The notes under the pieces are model-generated. The model was not told where the DNA came from. It made no database searches and was given only the letters and a program-made list of their open reading frames with translations. Below are positions 1 through 6,903 of a DNA stretch of 64,000 bases, in pieces (position 1 is the stretch's first letter; the number at the start of each line of letters is the position of its first letter). Position numbers and translations under genes: made by a program. Origin of the DNA: Chlorogloeopsis sp038404745 (GTDB lineage Bacteria; Cyanobacteriota; Cyanobacteriia; Cyanobacteriales; Nostocaceae); contig NZ_JAYKTT020000070.1 in assembly GCF_038404745.2 (NCBI RefSeq), positions 1 to 64,000 of the forward strand. Reading direction: 5' to 3'.

Positions 1-3
1 AAC

Positions 4-40
4 CATGTATCTTACTGAACTGCATTCTCCAAGATACATG
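4..40. repeat. inverted repeat downstream of the CAP-domain gene
   Basis: The arms CATGTATCTT (4-13) and AAGATACATG (31-40) form a perfect 10-bp stem around a 17-nt loop. It lies just past the stop codon of the minus-strand gene that ends at 52. There is no clear T-run on either strand, so it is a 3'-end hairpin rather than a confident intrinsic terminator. Confidence 0.5.
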
Positions 41-51
41 AAAATACCTCT

Positions 52-621
52 TCACCTGTTCCCTGTTCCCCCAACCCTATTTTCTAGATATCCACCAGCA
101 TAAGTAATTACACACATCATTCTGTAGCGAGTGTGATTTCCGTAGGCAACTCCTGTGACTTTAAAAGCAGAGTTAAAGATGTTTTTGCGATGACCGCGAT
201 CGCTAACCCCATCATCAATAATCAATTGCATAATGATATCCTGAGCCGTATTTGGCCCATAGCTAATGTTTTCGCCAGCAGTAATTTGCCATTTGCCATA
301 GCGATTGATGCGAGTAGAGGGATTGCTGCCATCAGCACCATAGTGACCTGTTGTACCTTTAGAGCCTTGGTCTTTAACAAGGTCTTTAGCACCCAAAGAC
401 ATTCCTTTAGATGCAGTTAGAGTACTTATAGGGCGGGCTTTTTTAAGAAAAGCGATCGCCTCATCCACAGCAGGAATACCCTCTTGTGTTTGCAAATATA
501 AGCGATCGGAGATTTTTACTCGACTGCCTTGAAAGCGTTTTTTATAGTTTTCTAATATAGGAATGTATATCTTAGGATTTGTCCGCACTTTGTTCATTTC
601 ATTAATCACCTGTTGTTCCAA
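52..621 (-). CDS. CAP (SCP/YkwD-like) domain protein lacking a signal peptide
   Basis: The product resembles the cysteine-rich secretory/PR-1 (CAP, YkwD-like) family. It has the N-terminal helix with RTNP, the central GENISYG stretch and the GHRKNIF motif containing the conserved metal-cavity histidine region, ending in a short strand (MMCVITYAGG). Bacterial members are normally exported, but no signal peptide is visible. The only candidate starts are TTG at 621 or an internal ATG, and the frame is closed by a stop at 643-645. The domain itself appears complete, so the gene may have lost its leader by mutation or may start at a non-AUG codon. Family assignment is fairly sure. The role (cell wall or extracellular) is inferred from the family only. 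Confidence 0.7.
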   Translation of the reverse strand: MEQQVINEMNKVRTNPKIYIPILENYKKRFQGSRVKISDRLYLQTQEGIPAVDEAIAFLKKARPISTLTASKGMSLGAKDLVKDQGSKGTTGHYGADGSNPSTRINRYGKWQITAGENISYGPNTAQDIIMQLIIDDGVSDRGHRKNIFNSAFKVTGVAYGNHTRYRMMCVITYAGGYLENRVGGTGNR

Positions 622-704
622 AGGTGATAAAAAACTTGAAGGTTACTTTGAGTAAATGCAATGCATCATTTTTGATAAAAGCTTGCTTGTGAGTTTGACA
701 ACAG

Positions 705-783
705 CAATTTTTGTAGGGTGGGTACTACATACTTTCCTCAAAGACTGATTTTTAACTTGTGAACAGTGCTCACCTTACAATTG
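705..783. repeat. MITE-like small dispersed repeat, copy 1
   Basis: About 79 bp with imperfect terminal inverted repeats: the left end reads CAATTTTTGTAGGGTGGGTA and the right end is its approximate complement (AGTGCTCACCTTACAATTG). The interior (TTTCCTCAAAG.CTGATTTT) matches the copies at 2023 and 43472. It has no coding capacity. A non-autonomous mobile or dispersed element is inferred from the repeat structure. Confidence 0.55.
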
Positions 784-944
784 CTAAAATCTGCTAAAAA
801 AGCTAATCGTTGGGATGCATTGGTTGTAACCTTGAATGCAAAACATCGTAAACAGCAAGTTTACCGATTTGATATTAGATAAGCGTTAAGTGATGTCTAT
901 CCTATGAGAAATTACCTGTATAAATACTGAAACTGCAAACAAAA

Positions 945-998
945 ATTCCCTGCTCTTTCTTGCCAAAATAATTCTTTTAAATAGGAAGAACAGGGAAT
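945..998 (-). terminator. probable terminator of the dsbA-like gene
   Basis: On the minus strand a stem made of ATTCCCTGTTCTTCCT and its near-complement is followed directly by a TTTTT tract. It lies about 140 nt beyond the stop of the minus-strand gene ending at 1138. Confidence 0.6.
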
Positions 999-1080
999 AT
1001 AATATATTTAAAATTTTACTTAAGTAAGTTGGTGAGAAAAACCAAACTATCTGACGAAAAGTCAAATATCTGTATTTGGC

Positions 1081-1108
1081 TTGTAGTATCGCTAAAGCGC
1101 TACTACAA
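1081..1108. repeat. TTGTAGTA...TACTACAA palindromic repeat
   Basis: A 28-bp near-palindrome (arms TTGTAGTA and TACTACAA around TCGCTAAAGCGC) with one mismatch in its inner stem. It resembles the TTGTAGTAGCGC-type palindromes scattered through Nostocales genomes. It is probably a small dispersed repeat. Confidence 0.5.
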
Positions 1109-1137
1109 ACTAATTATGATTATTAACACCGACTTAT

Positions 1138-1905
1138 TTACTTAGCACTTGTCAGTAATTCCTCTATCTTAGATAGCTGAACTACACCAGAAACAGTGTC
1201 ACTATTCATTATAAAAAATGGTGTTCCCGAAAGACCCAAATTGTCTGCTAACTGTATATCTTTCTGAATATAATTATTAGCAATTTGTCTATCTTCTTCA
1301 AATTTTTCCAAATCTAAGTTCAGTTTTTTAGCGATATCTATATATAGAGACTCGCCAATTTTCTTTTGATTATTAAATAGTGCATCATGATATTCCCAAA
1401 ATTTGCCCTGTTGTTGAGCAGCCCAAGCCGCTTGGGCGGCTGGCATAGCTTCTGCATGAATTGAGATTAAAGGAAAATTTTTATACACTAATTTGACCTT
1501 ATCCTGATGCTTCGCTATTAAATTTTTGAGAGTTTTATGAGCCTCAGCACAATAAGGACATTGAAAGTCGGAAAACTCTACCAACAAAATTTTTGGTGTA
1601 GTTGCTCCAGTGGTAGGAGAGTCTCCTATTACCTGTTGGGGATTAGTTTTTAAGTCCTGCAAAAATGCTTGCCGTGTTTGCTGTAATTGCTGCTGCTGTT
1701 CCTGTTGATAAACTTGGACTGATTCTAGAATTGCTTCTGGGTGATTACGAATAATTTGTATAACTTGTTCTTCTAGTTGTGGATTAATACGGCTAGCAGC
1801 TTGTACTGGAAATGACCAAACCAAAACTAAACACACCAATGCTATTACTGTCAGAGTAAGTAACCGTTGCAAAAGTTGTCCAACCAACGAAAATAATGTA
1901 CGCAT
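1138..1905 (-). CDS. DsbA-family thioredoxin-fold protein, membrane-anchored or periplasmic
   Basis: The protein has an N-terminal hydrophobic segment (about residues 17-36, ending ...PVQAA, a plausible signal peptide or anchor). A Q-rich helical linker (about 40-95) follows, then a DSBA-like thioredoxin domain. The redox motif is FQCPYC (Cys116, Cys119), and the cis-proline loop GTPFF lies near residue 235. Members of this family oxidise or shuffle disulfides in exported proteins. The Cys-Pro-Tyr-Cys active site fits an oxidase or isomerase. It stands alone, with its own terminator downstream. The partner (for example a VKOR/DsbB-like oxidase) is not in the window. Family is sure; physiological substrate is unknown. 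Confidence 0.85.
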   Translation of the reverse strand: MRTLFSLVGQLLQRLLTLTVIALVCLVLVWSFPVQAASRINPQLEEQVIQIIRNHPEAILESVQVYQQEQQQQLQQTRQAFLQDLKTNPQQVIGDSPTTGATTPKILLVEFSDFQCPYCAEAHKTLKNLIAKHQDKVKLVYKNFPLISIHAEAMPAAQAAWAAQQQGKFWEYHDALFNNQKKIGESLYIDIAKKLNLDLEKFEEDRQIANNYIQKDIQLADNLGLSGTPFFIMNSDTVSGVVQLSKIEELLTSAK

Positions 1906-2245
1906 AATCTCACTGATCGATAAAATTTCATTCTCCTAGTATTCCCTGAGAAAGGCAAATCAAAATGCACTACATATATGTTTCAGTAAATAGTACGGAA
2001 AATGGCACTTAGGGTACACCACCAATTTTTGTAGGCTGAGTACTGCTTAACTTTTCTCCAATCCTTATTTTACGTTCTAGAAAATGCTCCATCTGGTGAT
2101 TGAGAAGGTAAAAGATTTCAGTTTACTAAAGGTGCCACGCACATCATGGAAGAATAGAAGCGCTCCAGGCACGGAGAACATAGAGGAATAAGATCTAGAG
2201 AGATTTTACGTAAGTCCTGTATTTAAAAATACGATACTGATCACC
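1906..2245. other. intergenic region, no gene
   Basis: No convincing ORF. It contains the second copy of the MITE-like repeat (2023 to about 2075) and ends at the MerR-type promoter beginning at 2247. Confidence 0.55.
2023..2075. repeat. MITE-like small dispersed repeat, copy 2 (partial)
   Basis: The sequence starts CAATTTTTGTAGGCTGAGTA and continues CTGCTTAAC.TTTCTCCAATCCT.ATTTTAC, aligning with the copies at 705-783 and, in reverse orientation, 43472-43547. The right terminal inverted repeat is degraded. Confidence 0.5.
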
Positions 2246-2246
2246 C

Positions 2247-2278
2247 TTGACTCTCCATTTAGCTGGAGAGTTTAAGAT
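2247..2278 (+). promoter_or_regulatory. MerR-type promoter/operator (20-bp spacer with dyad)
   Basis: A TTGACT -35 box (2247-2252) and a TAAGAT -10 box (2273-2278) are separated by a long 20-bp spacer. The dyad ACTCTCCA-TTTAGC-TGGAGAGT lies between them. Over-long spacers with a dyad between the boxes are the hallmark of promoters activated by MerR-family regulators, which untwist the DNA. It lies about 50 nt before the methyltransferase start, and a merR gene follows that methyltransferase, so autoregulation of the pair is the simple reading. Confidence 0.8.
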
Positions 2279-2325
2279 TAGATCAAGTAGGCAAGTTGAT
2301 AATTTGCACATTGATAGGAGGAAAA

Positions 2326-2943
2326 ATGGGATTTTACTCGCAAAGAATCCTTCCCTATCTGCTTGATTGGTCATTATCCGATTCTAGCCTCGCTAAATAT
2401 CGTCAAGAGGTTTTAGCAGGAGTGAAAGGAGAAGTTCTGGAAATTGGTTTTGGAACGGGATTGAATCTTTCTTACTATCCTGAACACATTCACAAGATTA
2501 TCACAGTCGATGTAAACCCTGGGATTCATGGGCTAGCTCAAAAGCGGATTCAAACATCCTCAATTACTGTAGACCATAAAGTGTTAAATGGTGAAAACCT
2601 GCCAATGACAGATCACACATTTGATAGCGTGGTGAGTACTTGGACATTATGTAGTATTGAGAATGTTGAACAAGCTCTCAGAGAAATTTACCGCGTTCTC
2701 AAACCAGGAGGAAAATTCTTTTTTGTGGATCATGGACTCAGTCATGAACCTGAAGTTCAAGTTTGGCAAAACCGATTAACCCCATTACAAAAAAGAATTG
2801 CAGGTGGTTGTCACTTTAATCGCAATATTCGACAGTTGATAGAGAGTCAATTTGATATTGTTAGTCTAGAAGAGTTTTACGCTGAAAAAACTCCAAAAAT
2901 TATGGGGTATTTCTATAAAGGTGTTGCAACCAAGATTAACTAA
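2326..2943 (+). CDS. class I SAM-dependent methyltransferase (Methyltransf_11 type)
   Basis: A Rossmann-type methyltransferase with motif I LEIGFGTG, an acidic residue after motif II (VDVNPG), VVSTWTLCSIE (motif IV region) and VLKPGGKFFFVDHG (motif post-IV). I choose the ATG at 2326 because AGGAGG lies 5 nt upstream; an earlier in-frame start at 2296 has no such site. The substrate is unknown; small UbiE-like methyltransferases of this shape act on small molecules. It is co-directional with the merR gene 38 nt downstream and sits behind a MerR-type promoter. It is therefore probably induced by the ligand of that regulator, perhaps a metal or thiophilic compound (inference). Confidence 0.8.
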   Translation: MGFYSQRILPYLLDWSLSDSSLAKYRQEVLAGVKGEVLEIGFGTGLNLSYYPEHIHKIITVDVNPGIHGLAQKRIQTSSITVDHKVLNGENLPMTDHTFDSVVSTWTLCSIENVEQALREIYRVLKPGGKFFFVDHGLSHEPEVQVWQNRLTPLQKRIAGGCHFNRNIRQLIESQFDIVSLEEFYAEKTPKIMGYFYKGVATKIN

Positions 2944-2981
2944 ATTACTATATTTTTTACTGCATGGTATAGGAGCTGGAT

Positions 2982-3398
2982 ATGTTAGTTCAACAAGAGC
3001 AAAAACTTATTGGTTTAGTTGCTAAAGAAAGTGGCGTACCAATTAAAACGATTCGTTACTATGAAGAGCTAGGTTTACTTAAATCATCAGGCAGGACAGA
3101 AGGTGGATTTAGATTATTTCGCTCTGATGTTTTAGCTCGCTTAAATTTCATCAAACGCGCCCAAAGTTTGGGATTAAGCTTATCAGAAATTAAGGAATTT
3201 TTGAATGTTCACGACGAAGGTGAATTACCTTGTGATCATATAAAAATTAAACTGCAAGAAAAACTAATAGACATTCATAAACAAATTCAGCAATTACTCA
3301 TCCTAAAACAAGAGTTGGAAGGACTCCTTTCTGGCTGGGAAAGGATTCCTGAAAATCCTGAGCAAACCATTTGTCCTATTATCGAAAAAACTCTGTGA
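2982..3398 (+). CDS. MerR-family transcriptional regulator, heavy-metal type
   Basis: The N-terminal winged HTH (about residues 8-75) has the typical IKTIRYYEELGLL and GGFRLF segments. A dimerisation helix (about 88-115) follows, then a short metal-loop tail. Cys84 (ELPCDH) and Cys131 (TICPIIE) sit where CadR/ZntR/MerR-type regulators carry metal-binding cysteines. The middle cysteine of those proteins, at the end of the long helix, is not present (LLSGWE). Metal specificity therefore cannot be assigned. It likely binds the dyad at 2251-2272 and activates the methyltransferase-merR transcript. The family call is sure; the effector is inferred. Confidence 0.88.
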   Translation: MLVQQEQKLIGLVAKESGVPIKTIRYYEELGLLKSSGRTEGGFRLFRSDVLARLNFIKRAQSLGLSLSEIKEFLNVHDEGELPCDHIKIKLQEKLIDIHKQIQQLLILKQELEGLLSGWERIPENPEQTICPIIEKTL

Positions 3399-3675
3399 GC
3401 AATAAAGATCCAAAGCTGAATAGGGAGCTTTAGCAATAGCGATCACTGCTGGCTTAACAAGCGTCCCAGCCTTTACCTTTCCTAAAAACTACTACCGATA
3501 TAAACATCTTAGCTAAGTAAGTAATTCTCCACTACCACCTCATACCTACTTGTGCTACATATAGTAATAAGTAGTAATACATTTGCCAAGCTATAGTTCG
3601 GGTTCAATATATCCGACTGGTGCGCCAACCTCTGGATTGAGCGTATACCGCACAGCAATGCGTCACTACCCCATT

Positions 3676-3745
3676 GTTTGATTAGCTCAGTGGCAGAGCA
3701 TCCGAAGTCATCGGCTGGACGTAGGTTCAATTCCTACATCAAACT
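3676..3745 (+). tRNA. tRNA-like gene, degenerate anticodon arm
   Basis: The acceptor arms GTTTGAT (3676-3682) and ATCAAAC (3738-3744) pair perfectly. There is a D arm GCTC/GAGC with loop AGTGGCA and a T arm GTAGG-TTCAATT-CCTAC. Between A3700 and the T arm only 20 nt remain, and they do not form a canonical 5-bp/7-nt anticodon arm. The best short stem is CCG-AAGTCAT-CGG, which would present GTC (Asp) without the normal U33. This may be a decaying tRNA or a member of the aberrant tRNA arrays known from Nostocales. The anticodon cannot be assigned. Confidence 0.55.
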
Positions 3746-3748
3746 CCC

Positions 3749-3822
3749 CGAAAGTTAGCTCACTGGTAGAGCGATCGACTCATAATCGATTGGTTGTAGG
3801 TTCGATTCCTATACTTTCTCCA
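3749..3822 (+). tRNA. tRNA-like gene with CAT anticodon (Met or Ile2 type)
   Basis: The acceptor GAAAGT/ACTTTC has 6 pairs with the outer pair mismatched (C3749/T3819). The D arm is GCTC-ACTGGTA-GAGC and the anticodon arm ATCGA-CTCATAA-TCGAT, with CAT at loop positions 34-36. The T arm is GTAGG-TTCGATT-CCTAT. A CCA triplet follows directly (3820-3822). CAT means Met or lysidine-modified Ile. The anticodon stem lacks the three G-C pairs of initiator tRNA. It lies 3 nt after the preceding tRNA-like gene, as in a tRNA array. Confidence 0.65.
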
Positions 3823-4282
3823 ACCCTATCCGGGTTAAAAGATACTACCCTGTCAAGGGTAGCCAATTCAAATTTAATTAAAACTCTGCGATGTAGGTGC
3901 TTACTACTGAACATCACCTAGTAATGTCGGTAGTAACAGTAAAGGAGCTAGTGCAATTGTTTTCTCCCTAACTTGAGTATGTCCCTTCGTTTTCTACATC
4001 CAGTTTTCTGGATCTGGCAAACTGAACGGCATATTTGAGTGCTGTTTTCTTTTTCTAGATTGCCCTTGGGTAGTTTAGGGGAAGTAATAGTAATACGGCA
4101 GTCGCTACAACGGGGGAAACCTCCAAGGGCGCGCTGCCTCCTTAATCCAGTTTTGGAGATGCAATTGCCCGCAAATGAACTGCAAACACCTGCATTTGCA
4201 GAGTTTAAAAATATAATGTAGTATATGTAATATCTAAAGTATTAAAAGGCTATTTGATATCTTGCATCTCATCTCTAGTACA

Positions 4283-4391
4283 CCAGAGAATTAATTCTCT
4301 GGCTCATATCACAAGTCCGTTCAAACGGACTCAAAGACTGTTTTAGTCAGATAAATCTGACTTTGGCTATTAGCCAATAAATTTATTTATT
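4283..4391. repeat. array of five consecutive different palindromes
   Basis: Five inverted repeats follow each other almost without spacing. They are CCAGAGAATTAATTCTCTGG (4283-4302, perfect), AGTCCGTT-CA-AACGGACT (4314-4331), AGTCAGAT-AA-ATCTGACT (4345-4362), TTGGCTA-T-TAGCCAA (4363-4377) and AATAAA-TTTA-TTTATT (4376-4391). The sequences differ from one another, so this is a cluster of separate small palindromic repeats rather than a tandem repeat. It lies 100 nt upstream of the slipin-like gene. Confidence 0.75.
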
Positions 4392-4493
4392 GACGAAAGG
4401 AAAATCTGGTGCAAGATATGTCAGAGTCTGTAATACACAATGCCCAGCCCTTTCACAAAACACAGGGACAAATTATTGACGCCAAATATATAA

Positions 4494-6080
4494 ATGTCTT
4501 TATCAAACCTTCTGCTTCGGCTACAACCGCCTAAGTTATCTATGCAAATTTCCATGTGGAAAACGTTTTATATTAAACCTAACGAAATTGGTATTTTGTA
4601 TCATCGCAGTGATTTTAAAAAAATTTTGCAGCCTGGTACTTACACTTATTTTGGTCGTCATTGGCAAGTCAAAACCTACGATCTCAACCAACCAGAAGCC
4701 AAAATTGAGAACTTGGAACTGTTGCTGCGAAATCATCGTTCAGAGTTACAGCAATATCTTTTGGTAGTAAGGACTGCATTTAATCAAACCGCTTTAGTAC
4801 GCTTCGGACAAAATTGGATCAGTATTGCACCAAATCAATTGCGAGCTTTTTGGCGTGGTTTTATTGAGGTAGAATCTCATCTTTTCAATTTGAATGAAAG
4901 CTTGGAATTACCTGCGGAGTTTGTACAGCAACTGCGTGGAATTGCCTTGAGTGGAATCAAGAAGTTTCAAATCTCGGAGTATGAGATTGGTTTGCTGTAC
5001 GTGCAGAATAATTTTATCCGACCTTTGGAACCTGGTGAGTATGCTTTCTGGGTTGTTGATAGAGAGGTTTCAGTCCGAACCCTCAGCCGGATTGTACCCA
5101 ATCCAGACTTTCCTTTGGAGGATGTGCTAATTGAGCGGCACCCTGAGTTTGTCGCCTCTTACTGTGAAATAGTTCAATTACAAAATCAACAAGTAGCGAT
5201 CGCCCGCTATCAAGGTAAAGTCATCGCCATTCTACCGCCATGCAGTCGCAAGCTATTTTGGCAAGGTGTGGAAGTAGAGGTGATTGACATTAGCACTGAT
5301 GCTAAGTTGCCCTCTCGCTTAATTGCTGAGTTAGTTACGGGTTTGCCAGAGGCTCTTGCTTTGAGCCGTTATTGTTTGCATATTTGCGAAGTACCCACGC
5401 AGCATATTGGATTGCTGTACGTTAATCAAGAGTTTCAAACCCAACTCCAGCCAGGAAAGCACGCGTGGTGGGTGTTTGGGCGTTCTTTACAAACCGAAGT
5501 ATTTGACCTTCGCCAGCAAACTATGGAAGTATCTGGTCAAGATATTCTTTCTAAAGATAAAGTGCCTTTGCGCTTAAACTTAACTGCTGGCTTCCGCATC
5601 CTCGATCCACTCAGAGCCAAAAACGGTTTATCGGATATTACTAGCTACTTATACAAAGAACTACAATTTGCGCTACGTGGCGCAGTAGGTGAAAGAACTT
5701 TAGATGCGTTGCTTGAGGATAAAGGTGCAATTGATAGGAGTATTTTTGATTACATTCGTCAAAAAACTACAGACTATGGAATTGAAGTAGATTCAGTTGG
5801 GGTTAAAGATATTATTCTCCCTGGTGAGATTAGGACAATTTTGAGCAAGGTAGTAGAAGCCGAAAAAGCAGCCCAAGCAAATGTAGTCCGTCGCCGTGAA
5901 GAAACTGCTGCTACTCGCAGTATGTTGAATACAGCTAAGGTGATGGAGGATAACCCTGTTGCCTTACGTTTGAAAGAATTGGAAGTACTAGAGCGAATTG
6001 CAGAGAAGATTGAAAAAATTCAAGTTAATGGGAGCTTGGATAGCATTTTGACGGAATTGATTCGGATTAATCGGCAATAA
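4494..6080 (+). CDS. slipin/SPFH-domain protein with duplicated N-terminal modules
   Basis: The C-terminal part (about residues 335-475) resembles the SPFH/band-7 domain of slipins: VPLRLNLTAGFRILDP, LQFALRGAVGERTLDALL, VDSVGVKDIILPGEIR, and the charged helix KVVEAEKAAQANVVRRREETAATRSM. The N-terminal part carries three related strands around EIGILYHRSDFKKILQPGTY (31-50), EIGLLYVQNNFIRPLEPGEY (164-183) and HIGLLYVNQEFQTQLQPGKH (304-323). Two intervening segments are also related to each other (about 86-127 and 221-266, both with an FWxG..EVE pattern). No transmembrane helix is evident, unlike typical slipins. SPFH proteins scaffold membrane microdomains; this one's role is unknown. Confidence 0.75.
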   Translation: MSLSNLLLRLQPPKLSMQISMWKTFYIKPNEIGILYHRSDFKKILQPGTYTYFGRHWQVKTYDLNQPEAKIENLELLLRNHRSELQQYLLVVRTAFNQTALVRFGQNWISIAPNQLRAFWRGFIEVESHLFNLNESLELPAEFVQQLRGIALSGIKKFQISEYEIGLLYVQNNFIRPLEPGEYAFWVVDREVSVRTLSRIVPNPDFPLEDVLIERHPEFVASYCEIVQLQNQQVAIARYQGKVIAILPPCSRKLFWQGVEVEVIDISTDAKLPSRLIAELVTGLPEALALSRYCLHICEVPTQHIGLLYVNQEFQTQLQPGKHAWWVFGRSLQTEVFDLRQQTMEVSGQDILSKDKVPLRLNLTAGFRILDPLRAKNGLSDITSYLYKELQFALRGAVGERTLDALLEDKGAIDRSIFDYIRQKTTDYGIEVDSVGVKDIILPGEIRTILSKVVEAEKAAQANVVRRREETAATRSMLNTAKVMEDNPVALRLKELEVLERIAEKIEKIQVNGSLDSILTELIRINRQ

Positions 6081-6163
6081 ATCAAAGGAACTTGCCTTAT
6101 TGCCGATAAACAAGAGCCAGAGGCTCTAATTCTCGTCACCAGGTTCAACCTGGTAACGAGAAT
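6072..6163 (+). repeat. cluster of hairpins after the slipin gene, including ACCAGGTTCAACCTGGT palindrome
   Basis: Three inverted repeats follow the slipin stop. These are CGGCAATAA/TTATTGCCG (about 6072-6107), AGAGCC-AGA-GGCTCT (6113-6127), and a long stem spanning 6129-6163 with core ACCAGGTTCAACCTGGT flanked by ATTCTCGT/ACGAGAAT. The last is the same palindrome as at 27105-27133. They may protect or end the transcript, but no T-run follows. Confidence 0.6.
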
Positions 6164-6302
6164 GGTGGGCTGCCGCCTTCAGGCTGTTGCATAAGCGTGC
6201 AAGATATTTCAGATGAGGAGGTGAACTTTACCACTCACAGCTTATAAACGTGAAAATAGAATCATCCTCTACAAACATTTCTACGGCAAATCAATTACAG
6301 CC

Positions 6303-6902
6303 ATGACAAGCAATCTTGTACAACAACTAGGCAGTCTAAGTACCGGAGAACAACGCCTCATACTCAATAATGTTAGTTGGGAACAATACGAAACCTTGCG
6401 AGCAACCTTAGATGATATCCCAGGGTTGCGGATGACTTATGTTGATGGAACCCTGGAAATTATGAGTCCATCGCCAGAACATGAGCTAGACAAAACAACA
6501 ATTGGACGTTTAATCGAAATCTACGCATTGGAAAAAGACATTGATTTAACTGGTTACGGTTCTACCACCTTTTGCAAACAAGTCAAAGCCAGGGGACTAG
6601 AGCCGGATGAATGTTATTGTTTTGGTGAACTCAAGGAAGTCCCTGATATTGCGATCGAGGTTGTTCTCTCCAGTGGTGGTATTCATAAATTATCTGTCTA
6701 CCAGGGTTTAGGAGTACCTGAAGTTTGGTTTTGGCAGAATAATCAGTTTTCTGTTTACAGGTTGCGCCAGGAAGGATATGAACTCATTCCTCACAGTGAA
6801 TTTTTACCAGAATTAGATTTATCTATTTTGGCAAAGTATGTCAAATTTCCTAGTCAAACCCAGGCAGTAAAAGCTTACCGAGATACTCTCCGGCAAAGTT
6901 AA
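6303..6902 (+). CDS. Uma2 family (DUF820) restriction-endonuclease-like protein
   Basis: A 199-aa protein of the Uma2/DUF820 family, which is greatly expanded in filamentous cyanobacteria. Recognisable features are GLRMTYVDGTLEIMSPSPEHE (acidic and Glu residues of the PD-(D/E)XK-like core), the PDEC/PDIAIEVV strand (the Asp and Glu of the nuclease fold), and GVPEVWFW near the C terminus. The fold suggests a nuclease, but no member's physiological role is settled. It is convergent with dnaE: its stop codon lies 2 nt from the dnaE stop. Family call is confident; function is not. Confidence 0.85.
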   Translation: MTSNLVQQLGSLSTGEQRLILNNVSWEQYETLRATLDDIPGLRMTYVDGTLEIMSPSPEHELDKTTIGRLIEIYALEKDIDLTGYGSTTFCKQVKARGLEPDECYCFGELKEVPDIAIEVVLSSGGIHKLSVYQGLGVPEVWFWQNNQFSVYRLRQEGYELIPHSEFLPELDLSILAKYVKFPSQTQAVKAYRDTLRQS

Positions 6903-6903
6903 G

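Larger units (their letters stand above)
643..1137. other. intergenic region, no gene
   Basis: No convincing ORF is present. The stretch holds a MITE-like repeat copy (705-783), the terminator of the dsbA-like gene (945-998) and a palindromic repeat (1081-1108). Confidence 0.6.
3399..4493. other. non-coding region with tRNA-like genes and palindromes
   Basis: No credible protein gene. It carries two tRNA-like sequences (3676-3745, 3749-3822), a 7-bp hairpin ACTACCCT/AGGGTAG shortly after them (about 3844-3862) and the palindrome array at 4283-4391. An ACGGGGGAAACCTCC / GCGCGCTGCCTCC stretch near 4108-4142 looks like a dispersed cyanobacterial repeat. Confidence 0.6.

Noticed and set aside
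3509..3730. A 73-codon minus-strand frame overlapping the first tRNA-like gene
   Set aside because: It overlaps the tRNA-like fold and has no family resemblance; the tRNA reading explains the sequence better.
3844..3862. CTACCCT-GTCA-AGGGTAG hairpin as a third tRNA (Asp-like anticodon arm)
   Set aside because: No D arm, T arm or acceptor stem can be built around it, so it is only a simple hairpin.
4039..4221. A 60-codon plus-strand frame near the tRNA-like genes
   Set aside because: It runs through a dispersed repeat (ACGGGGGAAACCTCC, GCGCGCTGCCTCC) and has no protein-like pattern.
4283..4391. Palindrome chain as a CRISPR array
   Set aside because: The five palindromes have different sequences and no equal spacers, and no cas gene is nearby.
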